A stretch of 44,135 nt of DNA. Origin: Oligoflexus sp. Its GTDB lineage: Bacteria > Bdellovibrionota_B > Oligoflexia > Oligoflexales > Oligoflexaceae. Position numbers and translations under genes: made by a program. Each line of letters begins with the position of its first letter. The stretch's first letter is position 1. Where the stretch lies: the NCBI GenBank assembly GCA_014377445.1, contig JACMPP010000101.1, forward strand, positions 1-44,135, given 5' to 3'. The notes beneath the pieces are model-generated. The model was not told where the DNA came from. It worked only from the letters and a program-made list of their open reading frames with translations, and made no database searches. Positions 8,783 to 17,941 of this stretch are shown in pieces.

Positions 8783-10537
8783 TCAGTTCGTCCCGAGGCT
8801 TTGCTCAAGCTCGGTCCATCGCTGTTCCAACGAGGGACTTAAGCGAGCGCTGCCATGCAGGGCCTTGAGTTTGGACCAAAGCTCCGGATCAAGCGATCGA
8901 GCGGCATAAAGCGTTTCGAGCAGCGAGACGGAAAGCAATTCATCCTGGGATTTGCCGAGCGCACTGAGGATCACAGGCAAAGCCTCAAGACTCAGGGTTC
9001 TCGTTTCAAAAGCATGCGCGGCAGATCGTTCAACTTCAATAGCAGCATCTTCCAGGAGCTGCAAGAGAAGCTCTTCGCTCCCTCTTGATTTCATCAGTCG
9101 CAATGATTCAGCGACTGCCGAACGAAGATCGCTGTCGGGGCTTTTCGCCCATTCGCTGAGACGCGGGAGTTCGTCTTCGAGGGCAGCATTGCCGACCAGG
9201 TCGAGGATACTCGTAATATTTGCGCGTACATTTGTGTCCCGTCTCCGTACGGATGCAACGAAATCTTCGCTTGCCCTGGATCGAAAGCCTTTGCCATATT
9301 CGCTAGCCATCGCCAGTTCAGAGACCTTCTGGATCTCCGGATCTTTGGACAGCCTTTGGAGCTTGTCCAGATAATTCCAGGATGCGTCCGTAGGCTTGGC
9401 TGCCAGCCCTAACACAGGCGCTATGGCTCTTTGCCAAGCTGGGTCGACAGCCTTAGCCTCGGCCGATTCTACGAGTATGTTGCTCGCCTCTTCGCTGCCC
9501 GCGTAAGCCAGAGCGCCGAGGAGAAGTTTAAATTCCTCTGAATCTGGCGCATAATTTTCGAGCTTATGACGAAACTCCTCGGTGAACTTCGGGTCGTGGC
9601 GAAAGGCCAGCTTGAGGCGGACGTACAGAGGATCATTTGCGGCCTTTTCGTGGCCGGGATGAGCGAGAAAGTTATTCCAGAGATCGAGGACTTCGCGACG
9701 GGATATTTCAGGATCAGAGACTGTGACGGCGATGGGCAAGGGCGTGGAGTTGAGGCTTAAGGCCTTTCGGTCCGATGAACTTCGCTTGATTTCGATGGAG
9801 ACGTTTACGCTAGAGACTTTTGTGCTCCCTCGGGACACACTTTCCGTCTCTTTCATATGAAGCACTTCCAGGGCTTCGAAAGGGGAAAGGCCTTTTGCCG
9901 CGCGCGAACGCCCCGAACTCTCGGAGCTTATCCTATGCAGCATCTCTGGCCTCGAAGGGATAAAACCCTTGTAATTCTTGGTCCACTCGATAGAGCGGCC
10001 TCGCACGGGCAGACGGACGGTGCGGACTAAGCTCCCCTCAAGACGCTCTTCACTGTATGACCAACGTTCCTCTTGTTCGGGAAACTCCCCCACACCAAGA
10101 TTAACCTCACGCGCCAAGGCAAGTGCCAGGGCATTGATAGGAGAGACCGCGGATACCGTCTTGGGATCGAGAGTGAGGAGTTCTGCCGCTTTGAATCGGT
10201 ATTCCTCTTTGGGGGTCAGATCCTGATCGTTGCAGCGGAAAGACTCAATGACGAGATGAGAATCCTGAGCTTTCACCTGCCAGTTTCCTTGGGCCTTGCA
10301 TGCGACCTTCATGGCGAGACCGTCCGCAGCGAAATACTGGCCCTCCGAGAGATAGCTCCACTGGTAGAAAGCGAGGGAATTCTCAGGCGATGAAGCGTTT
10401 GTTTCGGATGTTTTGTTAGGGGCATTAAAAGCGGGCGAGTAGCGACCGAAGACGAGGGCGAAACTGAGGAGAAGAAGAGTCACAGCAGCTCCGGGGAGCA
10501 TCCAGGGGATTCGGGGCTGTTTACCAGTCTTCATCAT
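8783..10537 (-). CDS. Membrane-anchored HEAT-repeat protein
   Basis: A 584-residue protein. One membrane segment (residues about 12-30, LPGAAVTLLLLSFALVFG) probably works as an uncleaved signal-anchor, placing the rest in the periplasm. Residues 50-290 form a domain I do not recognise, ending in beta-like strands. From about residue 290 to the end, pairs of helices rich in Leu, Ala and Glu repeat every 30-40 residues (for example DSDLRSAVAESLRLMKSRGS and EVERSAAHAFETRTLS), like HEAT or armadillo solenoids, which bind partner proteins. The start could be either of the two adjacent Met codons at 10537 and 10534. Function unknown. Confidence 0.65.
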   Translation of the reverse strand: MMKTGKQPRIPWMLPGAAVTLLLLSFALVFGRYSPAFNAPNKTSETNASSPENSLAFYQWSYLSEGQYFAADGLAMKVACKAQGNWQVKAQDSHLVIESFRCNDQDLTPKEEYRFKAAELLTLDPKTVSAVSPINALALALAREVNLGVGEFPEQEERWSYSEERLEGSLVRTVRLPVRGRSIEWTKNYKGFIPSRPEMLHRISSESSGRSRAAKGLSPFEALEVLHMKETESVSRGSTKVSSVNVSIEIKRSSSDRKALSLNSTPLPIAVTVSDPEISRREVLDLWNNFLAHPGHEKAANDPLYVRLKLAFRHDPKFTEEFRHKLENYAPDSEEFKLLLGALAYAGSEEASNILVESAEAKAVDPAWQRAIAPVLGLAAKPTDASWNYLDKLQRLSKDPEIQKVSELAMASEYGKGFRSRASEDFVASVRRRDTNVRANITSILDLVGNAALEDELPRLSEWAKSPDSDLRSAVAESLRLMKSRGSEELLLQLLEDAAIEVERSAAHAFETRTLSLEALPVILSALGKSQDELLSVSLLETLYAARSLDPELWSKLKALHGSARLSPSLEQRWTELEQSLGTN

Positions 10538-10722
10538 CGGCTTGGGGCCTCACATGCGTGGCTGTTGACATGATGTAGCAGTCCGCCCAAGTACTTGTCA
10601 AGCAAGGCGACGTTACTCCATCAAAAATTCGACGCACATAGGGATAGACAGCGATTTTTGGGTTAAAGGAATTCGAGAATTTAAGGCAGAGGCGAAGGGC
10701 CACGAAGGGGCGGATTTTGGAC
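10538..10722. other. Intergenic region upstream of the HEAT-repeat gene
   Basis: About 185 bases between the HEAT-repeat start and the terminator of the metallopeptidase gene. It should carry the leftward HEAT-gene promoter. I see no gene: the one leftward frame through it runs into the HEAT gene without a ribosome site. Confidence 0.35.
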
Positions 10723-10761
10723 AAAAAAAGAGGGAGAAGGAGCCAAAGGCGCCTTATCCCT
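10723..10761 (-). terminator. Terminator of the HEIGHH metallopeptidase gene
   Basis: On the minus strand a long hairpin (AGGGATAAGG paired with CCTTCTCCCT, one mismatch, with an inner GCC/GGC) is followed by seven T. It starts nine bases past the stop of the gene ending at 10770. Confidence 0.65.
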
Positions 10762-10769
10762 CCAGTGCA

Positions 10770-11651
10770 TTAAAGAAGAGGTTTGAACCAACACAGTGGA
10801 CGTGTACCAACTGTGAAATCTTGCGCGAGACAGGTGAATCGGCCTGATGCTTCTTCAGCGTCCGCAGTGTTGCGTTTGCTGCCAAGGTCTTTACCTGGGA
10901 TGACAGAAGCATCAAAGGTTTGTGGACAGAGTGAAGCTGCGACGTAGGTGTCGAGGCGGCACTGACCGTCAGGGTGAGCGTGGTTCGTTGTTTTGACGAC
11001 TTTTTTATCTGTTGTCTCGTACGAAGCCTTGGTTCCGCCAAGAGCGGAAAGAAGGTTAGCAAGTGATTTGCCGCCATTCATTGTACGGTAGCAAAGGTTT
11101 TGTGCGTCTGTATCTGTCCAGGCTGCATCGCAAAGTGCTTTTGGATAGGCTTCGATGAGATCGCGCGAAATTGCGTTTTTCTCTTTTTGATCTTTCCAAA
11201 GATCGCGCGCACAGCTTTGTGTTGCGAAATAATCCGCTTCGCCTTCGTCAGCAGCCCATGCTGAAGCAAAAGGATAGCCGCCAAGGTGGTGACCGATTTC
11301 ATGACAGAGAACCAGTGCAAAACCATCTTGTGTGGTTTCAGGGCGGCGAGCGAGGCCGCCGTACATGTTCACGGTCCAAGTACCAAGGAACTGAGTTGCG
11401 CTGGCGTTGACAGTGCTGTCTGTCCAACGACGACTGACCGAAAATGTTGCGCCGAAGTTGGCTTTCATGAAGGGACCGTAGAATGCAATAGCTTCATCGA
11501 TTGTTTCGTTGAACTGAGCTTCGGTCACGTTCGATACAGCGCGGCGGTTGTCTTGCAAATTGAGATTGTTGGGCGGAAGAAAGTCAGCGTAAGCAGCGCT
11601 TCCAACCAGAGACACAACGGCTAAAACCGTACGCGAGAGTTTTGCTAGCAT
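10770..11651 (-). CDS. Secreted zinc metallopeptidase, HEIGHH type
   Basis: A 293-residue protein with a signal peptide (MLAKLSRTVLAVVSLVGSAAYA). The HExxH zinc motif appears as LCHEIGHHLGG at about residues 115-125. It is followed 20-25 residues later by ADEGEADYFA, whose Glu is a plausible third zinc ligand, as in gluzincins. Cysteines in LCHEIGHH, ATQSCARD, KALCDAA, QNLCYRT, GQCRLD, ASLCPQ, FTCLAQ and RPLCWF suggest disulfides in an exported enzyme. I cannot name the peptidase family; related unnamed proteins occur in predatory Bdellovibrionota (knowledge, not checked). It has its own terminator, and its promoter lies in the AT-rich stretch to its right. Confidence 0.75.
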   Translation of the reverse strand: MLAKLSRTVLAVVSLVGSAAYADFLPPNNLNLQDNRRAVSNVTEAQFNETIDEAIAFYGPFMKANFGATFSVSRRWTDSTVNASATQFLGTWTVNMYGGLARRPETTQDGFALVLCHEIGHHLGGYPFASAWAADEGEADYFATQSCARDLWKDQKEKNAISRDLIEAYPKALCDAAWTDTDAQNLCYRTMNGGKSLANLLSALGGTKASYETTDKKVVKTTNHAHPDGQCRLDTYVAASLCPQTFDASVIPGKDLGSKRNTADAEEASGRFTCLAQDFTVGTRPLCWFKPLL

Positions 11652-12189
11652 CTTCTCAGTTCCTCACAAAATGTTATGTACTGTCAATAATCATAATTGG
11701 TCGGCCAGCCAATTCAATTTCATAATACTAAACTTTTGACTTACTAGGTTTGACGGCGTTTAGCTGTCGCCTTGAAATTTCACCCATTGCTTTTCAGCGA
11801 ATTATTCGGACTGACTTTCCTGATTCTTATATTTTAGCAAAGAGCTCTTTGGGTACTTTTACGAGTGTCGCAGAGAGGAGAAAGAGTCTGTATACTTTAT
11901 GGCACAAGCTTTATACGCCTTATAAAAGCCGCTTTAAGCACGCCAGATAGTCTGCTTGATTTACCGTTGGTGCTTTCTTCTCAGGGACCTTGGCGGAAGA
12001 TGGAATGTATCACTGGCAGTTGCTTTAAGGCTGTCGATACCATTCCTTAATGGCTTTGCCTGGGTGTCAGACGCTTTGGGCCATGACCGAACATTCGGGA
12101 CTTTACAATGGACCGGAACGACCGTCAGCGGAGTTCTAAACCTTACTTATGTTTTTGCGAATTTCGCAGGCTTGCAACTTACGGGCGAC
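11652..12189. other. 540-base intergenic region with an inverted repeat, no supported gene
   Basis: The left part (11670-11740) is AT-rich and should hold the leftward metallopeptidase promoter. It contains the inverted repeat AATTGG-N8-CCAATT at 11695-11714. The right part has rightward open frames of 61-95 codons, but none has a convincing ribosome site and the longest (11956-12243) runs through the terminator hairpin of the next gene. I see no protein family in any frame. Confidence 0.4.
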
Positions 12190-12222
12190 AAAAAAAGCCT
12201 CCCTCCTGTTTCGGAGGGAGGC
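12190..12222 (-). terminator. Terminator of the recA operon
   Basis: A perfect 10-bp stem (GCCTCCCTCC/GGAGGGAGGC) with a six-base loop is followed on the minus strand by seven T. It begins 24 bases after the stop of the small gene downstream of recA. Confidence 0.85.
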
Positions 12223-12245
12223 TTCAAATACTTTGGAAGTTGAAG

Positions 12246-12659
12246 TTATAAACCTTGGGCCTTAGACATTGGCGTCGAAGCAGATGAAGGCTTTTTCGCG
12301 AGCGTGTTGTAATGCGCCGCAAGCTTTTGGGCGCTTGGCGGTAGAGTCAAAGGTCCCTCAAGGGTCTCGAGAGTGACGTTTTGAGTCTGGCAGCTAATGG
12401 CAAACATGAGCCAATCGAGATTGGTTTCATAGTTCGTTGGCAGCTTCGCGAACACGACCTTTTCAAAGCTTCCCTGTCTCAGCAGGTTGAGGGCGGCCTT
12501 GACCTCGTTCTGTTTGATGGAAGATTCGTAGATACTTGATGGAGTACAACGGACCTTTTCCCAAGTTAATCCCCCGCTTTTCATCCACTGACGAATGCCT
12601 TGCCAGCATTCGTTGTCAGCGATAATCGTTTCAGGAAGAAACAACAGAACTTTGCTCAC
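12246..12659 (-). CDS. Small protein downstream of recA, possibly resolvase-like fold
   Basis: A 137-residue protein from GTG 12659, chosen because GGGGGA lies five bases before it; the protein then begins MSKVLLFLPE. A TTG at 12677 would be the longer option. Its layout loosely follows the catalytic domain of serine recombinases: a first strand, a helix, then NEVKAALNLLRQGSFEKVVF, AKLPTNYETNLDWLMF and a final VTLETLEGPL strand. No catalytic Ser or Arg set is evident, so if related it is degenerate. It lies 74 bases after recA, before the operon terminator, where recX often sits. It does not resemble RecX. Function unknown. Confidence 0.5.
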   Translation of the reverse strand: MSKVLLFLPETIIADNECWQGIRQWMKSGGLTWEKVRCTPSSIYESSIKQNEVKAALNLLRQGSFEKVVFAKLPTNYETNLDWLMFAISCQTQNVTLETLEGPLTLPPSAQKLAAHYNTLAKKPSSASTPMSKAQGL

Positions 12660-12733
12660 ATAGTCCCCCAAGCTCAAGTTTCAGTCTATTTATTCTCGAA
12701 GAAGTTCAAAGACTCTTCTCTTGACCGTTACAC

Positions 12734-13834
12734 TTACTCTTTGTCAGCAGCCTTCTTCGCGCGAGCGGGTTTGCTTTCGCTGCGGTCAGGTGCTGCATTG
12801 ATCGTCTTGTCCGAAGTCACTTTTTCGAGACCAAAACCGAGTTTAACTTTGAGAGCATGCTCGATCGTCGCCAGAGTTTCTGGGTTGCTTTCCAGGAACT
12901 CTTTGGCTTTCTCACGGCCTTGACCGAGACGTTGTTCTTTGTAAGAGAACCAAGCGCCGGTTTTGCTGATGATCTCATGGGTCGCTGCCAAGTCGATAAG
13001 GTCGCCGATTTTGGAGATACCCTGACCGAACATAATGTCGAACTCGGCTTCGCGGAATGGAGCCGAAACTTTGTTTTTGACGACTTTCACGCGAACGTGG
13101 TTACCGATGACTTCATCCCCTTGCTTGATCGAAGCAACGCGGCGAATGTCGAGGCGAACCGACGAATAGAACTTCAGAGCGTTACCGCCGGTGGTTGTTT
13201 CGGGGCTACCAAACATAACACCAATCTTCATACGGATCTGGTTGATGAAGACAACGGTACAGTTGGAGCGAGCCACGGAAGCGGTCAGCTTACGCAGAGC
13301 TTGCGACATCAAACGCGCCTGGAGACCGACGTGCATATCGCCCATCTCGCCTTCGATCTCAGCTTTAGGAGTCAAAGCAGCCACTGAGTCGACGATGACG
13401 ATGCTGACAGCATCGCTGCGCACGAGCATATCGACGATTTCAAGAGCCTGCTCGCCTGTGTCGGGCTGAGAGACCAGAAGTTCTTCGAGGTTTACACCGA
13501 TGCGTTTAGCATAAGATGTATCGAGAGCATGTTCCGCATCAACGAAAGCAGCTACGCCACCGGCTTTTTGAACTTCAGCCGCAATGTGAAGAGTCAAAGT
13601 GGTTTTACCACTCGCTTCCGGTCCGTAGATCTCCACGATACGGCCGCGGGGAATCCCACCTATTCCCAAAGCGGCATCGAGAGAAATAGAGCCTGTCGAA
13701 ATCGCTTCGACTTTGTTAGCTTCTTGTTCCGCTGTTCCGAGACGCATAATGGCGCCTTTGCCGAACTGCTTCTCTATGGAGCTGACTGCCGCATCAATCG
13801 CTTTTGTGCGCTCCGCTACGTTTTCAAAACCCAT
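12734..13834 (-). CDS. recA: RecA recombinase
   Basis: A 366-residue protein of normal length. RecA binds single-stranded DNA as an ATP-dependent filament, catalyses strand exchange in homologous recombination and triggers LexA self-cleavage. Visible signatures are the N-terminal helix ([22 protein letters not shown]), Walker A (GPEASGKTT), Walker B ([12 protein letters not shown]), the ALRKLTASV segment, and the L2 loop region with [22 protein letters not shown]. The tail is basic and Lys/Ala-rich ([12 protein letters not shown]) rather than acidic as in Escherichia coli. TAAAGGAG lies before the ATG. No clear LexA box is visible in the 57 bases separating it from the EI24 gene, so it may be read from a promoter further upstream. 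Confidence 0.98.
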   Translation of the reverse strand: MGFENVAERTKAIDAAVSSIEKQFGKGAIMRLGTAEQEANKVEAISTGSISLDAALGIGGIPRGRIVEIYGPEASGKTTLTLHIAAEVQKAGGVAAFVDAEHALDTSYAKRIGVNLEELLVSQPDTGEQALEIVDMLVRSDAVSIVIVDSVAALTPKAEIEGEMGDMHVGLQARLMSQALRKLTASVARSNCTVVFINQIRMKIGVMFGSPETTTGGNALKFYSSVRLDIRRVASIKQGDEVIGNHVRVKVVKNKVSAPFREAEFDIMFGQGISKIGDLIDLAATHEIISKTGAWFSYKEQRLGQGREKAKEFLESNPETLATIEHALKVKLGFGLEKVTSDKTINAAPDRSESKPARAKKAADKE

Positions 13835-13891
13835 AGACCCATCTCCTTTAGAGAAAAAAATACGCTAATCAGTAAATATAGACTTCAAACT

Positions 13892-14599
13892 CTACGCTTT
13901 TGGCTTTGCGAGCTTCTCGAGACCCAGAAGAGTCCCGCCCACAACAGCCATCGGTACGAGTACGATCTGCACAATTGGAATCAAAAACCAGACGCTCATT
14001 CCCAAGATAGCCAAAGCATCGCCTCTGGCAAGCTGTATCCGTTGACCCAGCTTCAATCCGCGTCTTGCGAGCGGATAATCATAGAAGTCCCAAGCGACCA
14101 GAAAGCTAGCAGCGACAAGCGCTAGGAGATTTAGCCCCGGGACCATGAAAAACACCAAGGACAAAAAGCCGATTAGCAGCATCTTTTTCAGTTCTTCTGG
14201 CACCAGCCTGAAAGACTGCCAAAACGACAGTTCATCTGTTGAACCCGGAAAAAATTCCTTCTCAATCGCCTGAGAAATCGTTTCGTAAATCGGAGCGGCT
14301 ACAACGTTGCTCACACTCAGACCCAGCAGAAGAATGGCCACGAAGGCACTGATATGGAAAAAGAGCAAAGCCAGGTAGTACAGGATGACCCACAACCAGC
14401 TTTGACCTGGTTCAAACAGAAAATAACTCAAAAGAACTGCGTGATATTTGAGAAAAAAATAGCCCGCAACGACCACGCCCAGAAGACCCAAAATACTTGG
14501 TATAAGCAAAAAAAGAAGATAAATCGGATGACGCTGTAGCCATCTAACACCCTTCCAATAAGCTTTAGTTCCGCGTGCTAGCTCTGTAAATGGATACAA
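13892..14599 (-). CDS. EI24/CysZ-like integral membrane protein
   Basis: A 235-residue protein with at least four strongly hydrophobic segments (about residues 25-50, 65-100, 140-170 and 195-225). The conserved EI24 signatures are visible: SNVVAAPIYETISQAIE, then FMVPGLNLLALVAASFLVAWDFYDYPLARRGL and the closing LGMSVWFLIPIVQ segment. In Escherichia coli the family includes the sulfate transporter CysZ; in other bacteria the substrate is unknown. No cysteine genes lie nearby, so I do not assign sulfate transport. It is 57 bases upstream of recA on the same strand and may be cotranscribed with it. Confidence 0.75.
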   Translation of the reverse strand: MYPFTELARGTKAYWKGVRWLQRHPIYLLFLLIPSILGLLGVVVAGYFFLKYHAVLLSYFLFEPGQSWLWVILYYLALLFFHISAFVAILLLGLSVSNVVAAPIYETISQAIEKEFFPGSTDELSFWQSFRLVPEELKKMLLIGFLSLVFFMVPGLNLLALVAASFLVAWDFYDYPLARRGLKLGQRIQLARGDALAILGMSVWFLIPIVQIVLVPMAVVGGTLLGLEKLAKPKA

Positions 14600-14785
14600 A
14601 CTATGCCCTTATAGCTGCTTTTTGTCTGCCACTTAAATATTCATCTTTGCTAGACAGCATGCCTGAAGAAGCTTTATCTGTCTGCCCTTCATTCTCTAGG
14701 TCAAGCTGCCGATAAAGAGCCCGTGAGTTAGGAAGCAAATGGATCCCGACTCTATCACTCCTATCTGAAAACTAAAGAGACATCC
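14600..14785. promoter_or_regulatory. Divergent promoter region for the EI24/recA operon and a secreted protein
   Basis: 186 bases between divergent starts, which must supply promoters both ways. I see no clear sigma-70 boxes and no SOS-type CTG-N10-CAG operator in it. Confidence 0.35.
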
Positions 14786-16132
14786 ATGAAGCGCTTTGGG
14801 GAACGACTACGATGGAGGAACAAGACAGGACCATACATTTTTATGGCCCTCACAATGTGTAGTCGGTATTCGCCTCGGAAGCAAACCCAAAATACAAAGT
14901 TATTTTCAAAGTCTTTACTGACTTGGTTTTCCTTTTTCGTTTTTAACCTATGCCTCGCCTCGCAGCTCTTTGCTCAGGCCCAAGTCCCAGAGCTAAGTCT
15001 CCTCCCCTGGCAACTCATTGGCGTTGATAATGAGTTCGTGAGCCGGAATGGGAAAAAGATCCAGGCCCTCCACAGCCAACTTCAACAGAGCGTTCTATCG
15101 ACTCCCCAGCCGCTCGATCTCTGGATGGAAGCCCAAGGCCGGACGCTTCCTCTCAACCTCAAACATAGCCTGCATCCTATCCTGAGTGGCAAGTCTCTGG
15201 GCGGTCTTCCCGCATCGACTTACATCGTTCCGATTCTGTGTCGAATCGGCGATCGCATTATAGTTGCAACCGAACTCGTCAGCCTCAAGGACAACTTTCT
15301 TCTCTCCGCCAAACAGCAATTCACAGCCCGCGAAGCCTGGGAGGGTGATAGCCCCGCCCCCCTCACCATCGGTGCGGCCTGGGGCCAGGGATTGGTCAGT
15401 GCCATTCGTCAGGAAGACGCGGAGGCGCCGGCATTCAAAGTCGACCTCAGCCTTCTGCGGAGCAGTCATAACTCCATCGATGGCACGCACCAATGCCTCA
15501 ACATGCTCCTCGCGCACGAACTCCAGAAGACGATGATGGTCCCTACCCCACTCGACCTGCTTGAGGGTTACCGACTGCGTCAAAACCTTATTCCCGATAG
15601 TGCACCGAAGCGCAGCACAAGAACCTTTCTGCTCGACTGGGGCCAAAACCCGACTTCGAACAAACTGGTCGCTCTGGTGATCGCTAGCGAGTCGGTCATG
15701 AGCAGTCAGATGACGCCGCGCGGCCCCGTGAGCTTTGAAATCAAGCCTGAAGAAAACCGTATCGTCGTGCCTGATACCTTTATGAAGATGCTGACAGACT
15801 ATCGCAGCCAGCTCCTGACCAAAGACAAGCCTCAGGTGGCGAAAGTCTATGGCGCCTGGGCTTACCTGGACCGTGGACGCGCCTGGGGCCTCGATATGAA
15901 CGATCGCGTCTACTTTGAAGACGGCGGCCGTTTCGTCAAAGGTCATGTCGTGGGATTTTATGGGTCGGGATTGAATCTGAAATCACCGCGAGGCTTCGCG
16001 ATACAGGAAGGGGCGATCGTCTTCATCCGCAAAGGCCAGAGAGAGGTCAAGGTAGGTGACAGCTTCGACTTTGATCCGACCGCTTATCCCACCCCTTTCC
16101 CGCCCGTTCGCCAGCCGGCTAAAGCGAATTGA
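14786..16132 (+). CDS. Exported protein of unknown function
   Basis: A frame of 448 codons. The export signal (SLLTWFSFFVFNLCLASQLFAQA) begins only about 42 residues after the first ATG, an unusually long lead. The true start may be ATG 14843 or 14855, though 14786 has an AAAGAGA ribosome site. The mature protein has a domain with two cysteines (VPILCRIG, HQCLNML). Near the C-terminus, VYGAWAYLDRGRAWGLDMND and KGHVVGFYGSGLNL recall the small beta-barrel of FlgT-type flagellar proteins, but this is weak. The last 14 bases overlap the convergent ttcA gene. Function unknown. Confidence 0.6.
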   Translation: MKRFGERLRWRNKTGPYIFMALTMCSRYSPRKQTQNTKLFSKSLLTWFSFFVFNLCLASQLFAQAQVPELSLLPWQLIGVDNEFVSRNGKKIQALHSQLQQSVLSTPQPLDLWMEAQGRTLPLNLKHSLHPILSGKSLGGLPASTYIVPILCRIGDRIIVATELVSLKDNFLLSAKQQFTAREAWEGDSPAPLTIGAAWGQGLVSAIRQEDAEAPAFKVDLSLLRSSHNSIDGTHQCLNMLLAHELQKTMMVPTPLDLLEGYRLRQNLIPDSAPKRSTRTFLLDWGQNPTSNKLVALVIASESVMSSQMTPRGPVSFEIKPEENRIVVPDTFMKMLTDYRSQLLTKDKPQVAKVYGAWAYLDRGRAWGLDMNDRVYFEDGGRFVKGHVVGFYGSGLNLKSPRGFAIQEGAIVFIRKGQREVKVGDSFDFDPTAYPTPFPPVRQPAKAN

Positions 16133-16928
16133 GCGTCATATCCTCAACGCCGATCGCCCGTTCATCATCACTCAACTCTTCCAGTTTGGAAAAAGCCCAG
16201 TGATTTTTATCGAGCAGTTGCGAGGCGCGGATATTCTGCTGCGCTTTGAGCAGGCTTGCGTTCATGAAAGGGTGCTCGCCTTCGAGATCCTTTAGGAGTT
16301 TCTTTACGCGGGAGCGTTGCATGTTGCCGTTCGAACCACAAAGATTGCAGGGAATTACCGGCACTTTCAGTGCCATCGCCACCTTCTTGATATCCTCTTC
16401 CTGGACATAGACCAGAGGACGAATCACCATATTTCGTCCGTCATCGGACAAAAGCTTCGGGGGCATGCTGGCGATCCGGCCATTGAAAAAGAGATTCATC
16501 ATGAGCGTGGTATTGAGATCGTCGCGATGGTGACCGAGAGCGATTTTATGAAAGCCCATTTTCGCCGCGTGATTATAGAGAATGCCGCGACGCAATCGCG
16601 AACAGAGGCCGCAGTAGGACTTGCCTTCCTCGGTCTTGTTCAAAACGATGGAATAGGTATCTTCCTCGAGTACTTCAAGCTCGTAGCCATGATCCTTCAC
16701 CCAGGAGGCGAAAGCGGCCACGTCGAAGCCAGGTTGTTTCTGATCGAGAAGCACGGGATGGAGAGTGAAGGGATAGGGCGCTCTTTTGCGAATCGCATCG
16801 AGCAGAACGAGCATGACCGCCGAATCTTTGCCGCCGGATACTGCGACCATCACCTTGTCATTCGATTTGATCAAATCGTATTCGCTGATCGCGGCAACGG
16901 TCTGTCTCCGAATTTTATCCAATGGCAT
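16119..16928 (-). CDS. ttcA: tRNA 2-thiocytidine(32) synthetase TtcA
   Basis: A 269-residue cytoplasmic enzyme that uses ATP and a sulfur donor to thiolate C32 of some tRNAs, with a [4Fe-4S] cluster. The ATP-binding PP-loop is VAVSGGKDSAVML at about residue 29. The cluster cysteines appear in SYCGLCSRLRRG and VIPCNLCGSNG. The GHHRDDLNTTLMMNLFFNG segment is typical of the TtcA/TilS group, and the double CxxC pattern separates it from TilS. Length is slightly under the usual 300 residues. The 3' end overlaps its convergent neighbour by 14 bases. Confidence 0.92.
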   Translation of the reverse strand: MPLDKIRRQTVAAISEYDLIKSNDKVMVAVSGGKDSAVMLVLLDAIRKRAPYPFTLHPVLLDQKQPGFDVAAFASWVKDHGYELEVLEEDTYSIVLNKTEEGKSYCGLCSRLRRGILYNHAAKMGFHKIALGHHRDDLNTTLMMNLFFNGRIASMPPKLLSDDGRNMVIRPLVYVQEEDIKKVAMALKVPVIPCNLCGSNGNMQRSRVKKLLKDLEGEHPFMNASLLKAQQNIRASQLLDKNHWAFSKLEELSDDERAIGVEDMTLNSL

Positions 16929-16996
16929 AACGGCCCCTCCTCTACTGCGGTGAGAGGAGCTTTAGCATAGGACAGCAAAGGTCGCAATCAAACTGG

Positions 16997-17941
16997 CTAG
17001 CCTTCAGCCTGACAGGCTCTATCGAAAGCATTTATTTGCTGCGCTAGAAAGTCTAGTCGTCGCTCGATGGTCAAATCCGGCGGAGTGGGCTGCACTTTAA
17101 TGCCCATCATCAATCCAGGAATACCCTTGAGCGCATGATAAGTTTCCCGCACGCGGGCCTCGGTCAAAAGTCCGGCCTGAGGTTCCCAAGGCTCCTTGGA
17201 TCCAAGCTTCAAAGGCGCGTGACTATCGGCCCACGAACCATAGACCGGGTCATTGAGTGTCGTCCCTGAGAAGAAGAAGGCACCCAATTGCTCGCGCCCC
17301 ATTTCAACATGGTTGAGAGCAGCCGACGGGTCTCGTTCCTCTAAAACGCTCCGGCCCCAATTGAGGGCAAGGCGTACATTGAATTCGCGAAGGACTCCAA
17401 GCTCTTCTTTGAGAGTCATAAACCCTTTGACGCTTGATCCATCTTCGCGCCAGCTGTCGCAGTGTTCCAGTAACAACTGCGTGCCCTGCCAGTCCCAGTC
17501 ATCCAGTTCTTCAAGCGAACTATAGAGAGATTGGACATCCGCGAAAGGCCGGGTGGGCGCAGAATGCAGCTCGACCGCACGCACCGCAGCGCGACCGCAG
17601 CGATCGTTGATCTCGTGAATCCGTCGATGAACCAAAGCCATCCGACTCATCGCCGCCTTGCGTCCTTCAGCAGAAGTCGAGGCCAGGCCAAAGCCCGGCG
17701 TCTTGCCAAGGCTTTGCATCGTGCCCGGCAGCAGCGTGAGAATATAATCCCAGTGCTTCGGTAAAGTCCGCAGGACCTTGTCACTATTCGTCTCGCTTAG
17801 ATCGCTGTAGAAAGGCAATTCCAAGCCGGCGACAGACGGCAGGTCCTGGAGCCCCTGCAGATAGCGGGCATCATTCTCTTTGTTTTTGTCAGCAAAGCTT
17901 GCATAGCCCGCATAAGCAGCGAGAAACCAGGGATTCATCAA
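16997..17941 (-). CDS. DUF4862-like TIM-barrel protein
   Basis: A 314-residue protein without a signal peptide. The start (NPWFLAAYAGYASF), the early LQDLPSVAGLELPFYSDL and the spread of segments such as AAVRAVELHSAPTR and TLKEELGVLREFNVRLALNWGRS fit the DUF4862 family. I place that family, from memory, with sugar-isomerase-like TIM barrels. Reaction unknown. Its ATG overlaps the TGA of the upstream Cys-rich lipoprotein gene (ATGA, 17938-17941), so the two are translationally coupled, an odd pairing of a soluble enzyme-like protein with a surface lipoprotein. Confidence 0.6.
   Translation of the reverse strand: MMNPWFLAAYAGYASFADKNKENDARYLQGLQDLPSVAGLELPFYSDLSETNSDKVLRTLPKHWDYILTLLPGTMQSLGKTPGFGLASTSAEGRKAAMSRMALVHRRIHEINDRCGRAAVRAVELHSAPTRPFADVQSLYSSLEELDDWDWQGTQLLLEHCDSWREDGSSVKGFMTLKEELGVLREFNVRLALNWGRSVLEERDPSAALNHVEMGREQLGAFFFSGTTLNDPVYGSWADSHAPLKLGSKEPWEPQAGLLTEARVRETYHALKGIPGLMMGIKVQPTPPDLTIERRLDFLAQQINAFDRACQAEG

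Noticed and set aside
11956..12243. 95-codon hydrophobic frame
   Set aside because: It has no ribosome site and runs through the stem of the recA-operon terminator, so its last third is a hairpin rather than coding sequence.
12246..12677. RecX
   Set aside because: The place fits, but the protein lacks the three-helix repeats of RecX and is predicted to mix strands and helices.
13835..13891. LexA/SOS operator before recA
   Set aside because: No CTG-N10-CAG or GAAC-N4-GTTC pattern is visible in these bases or in 14600-14785.
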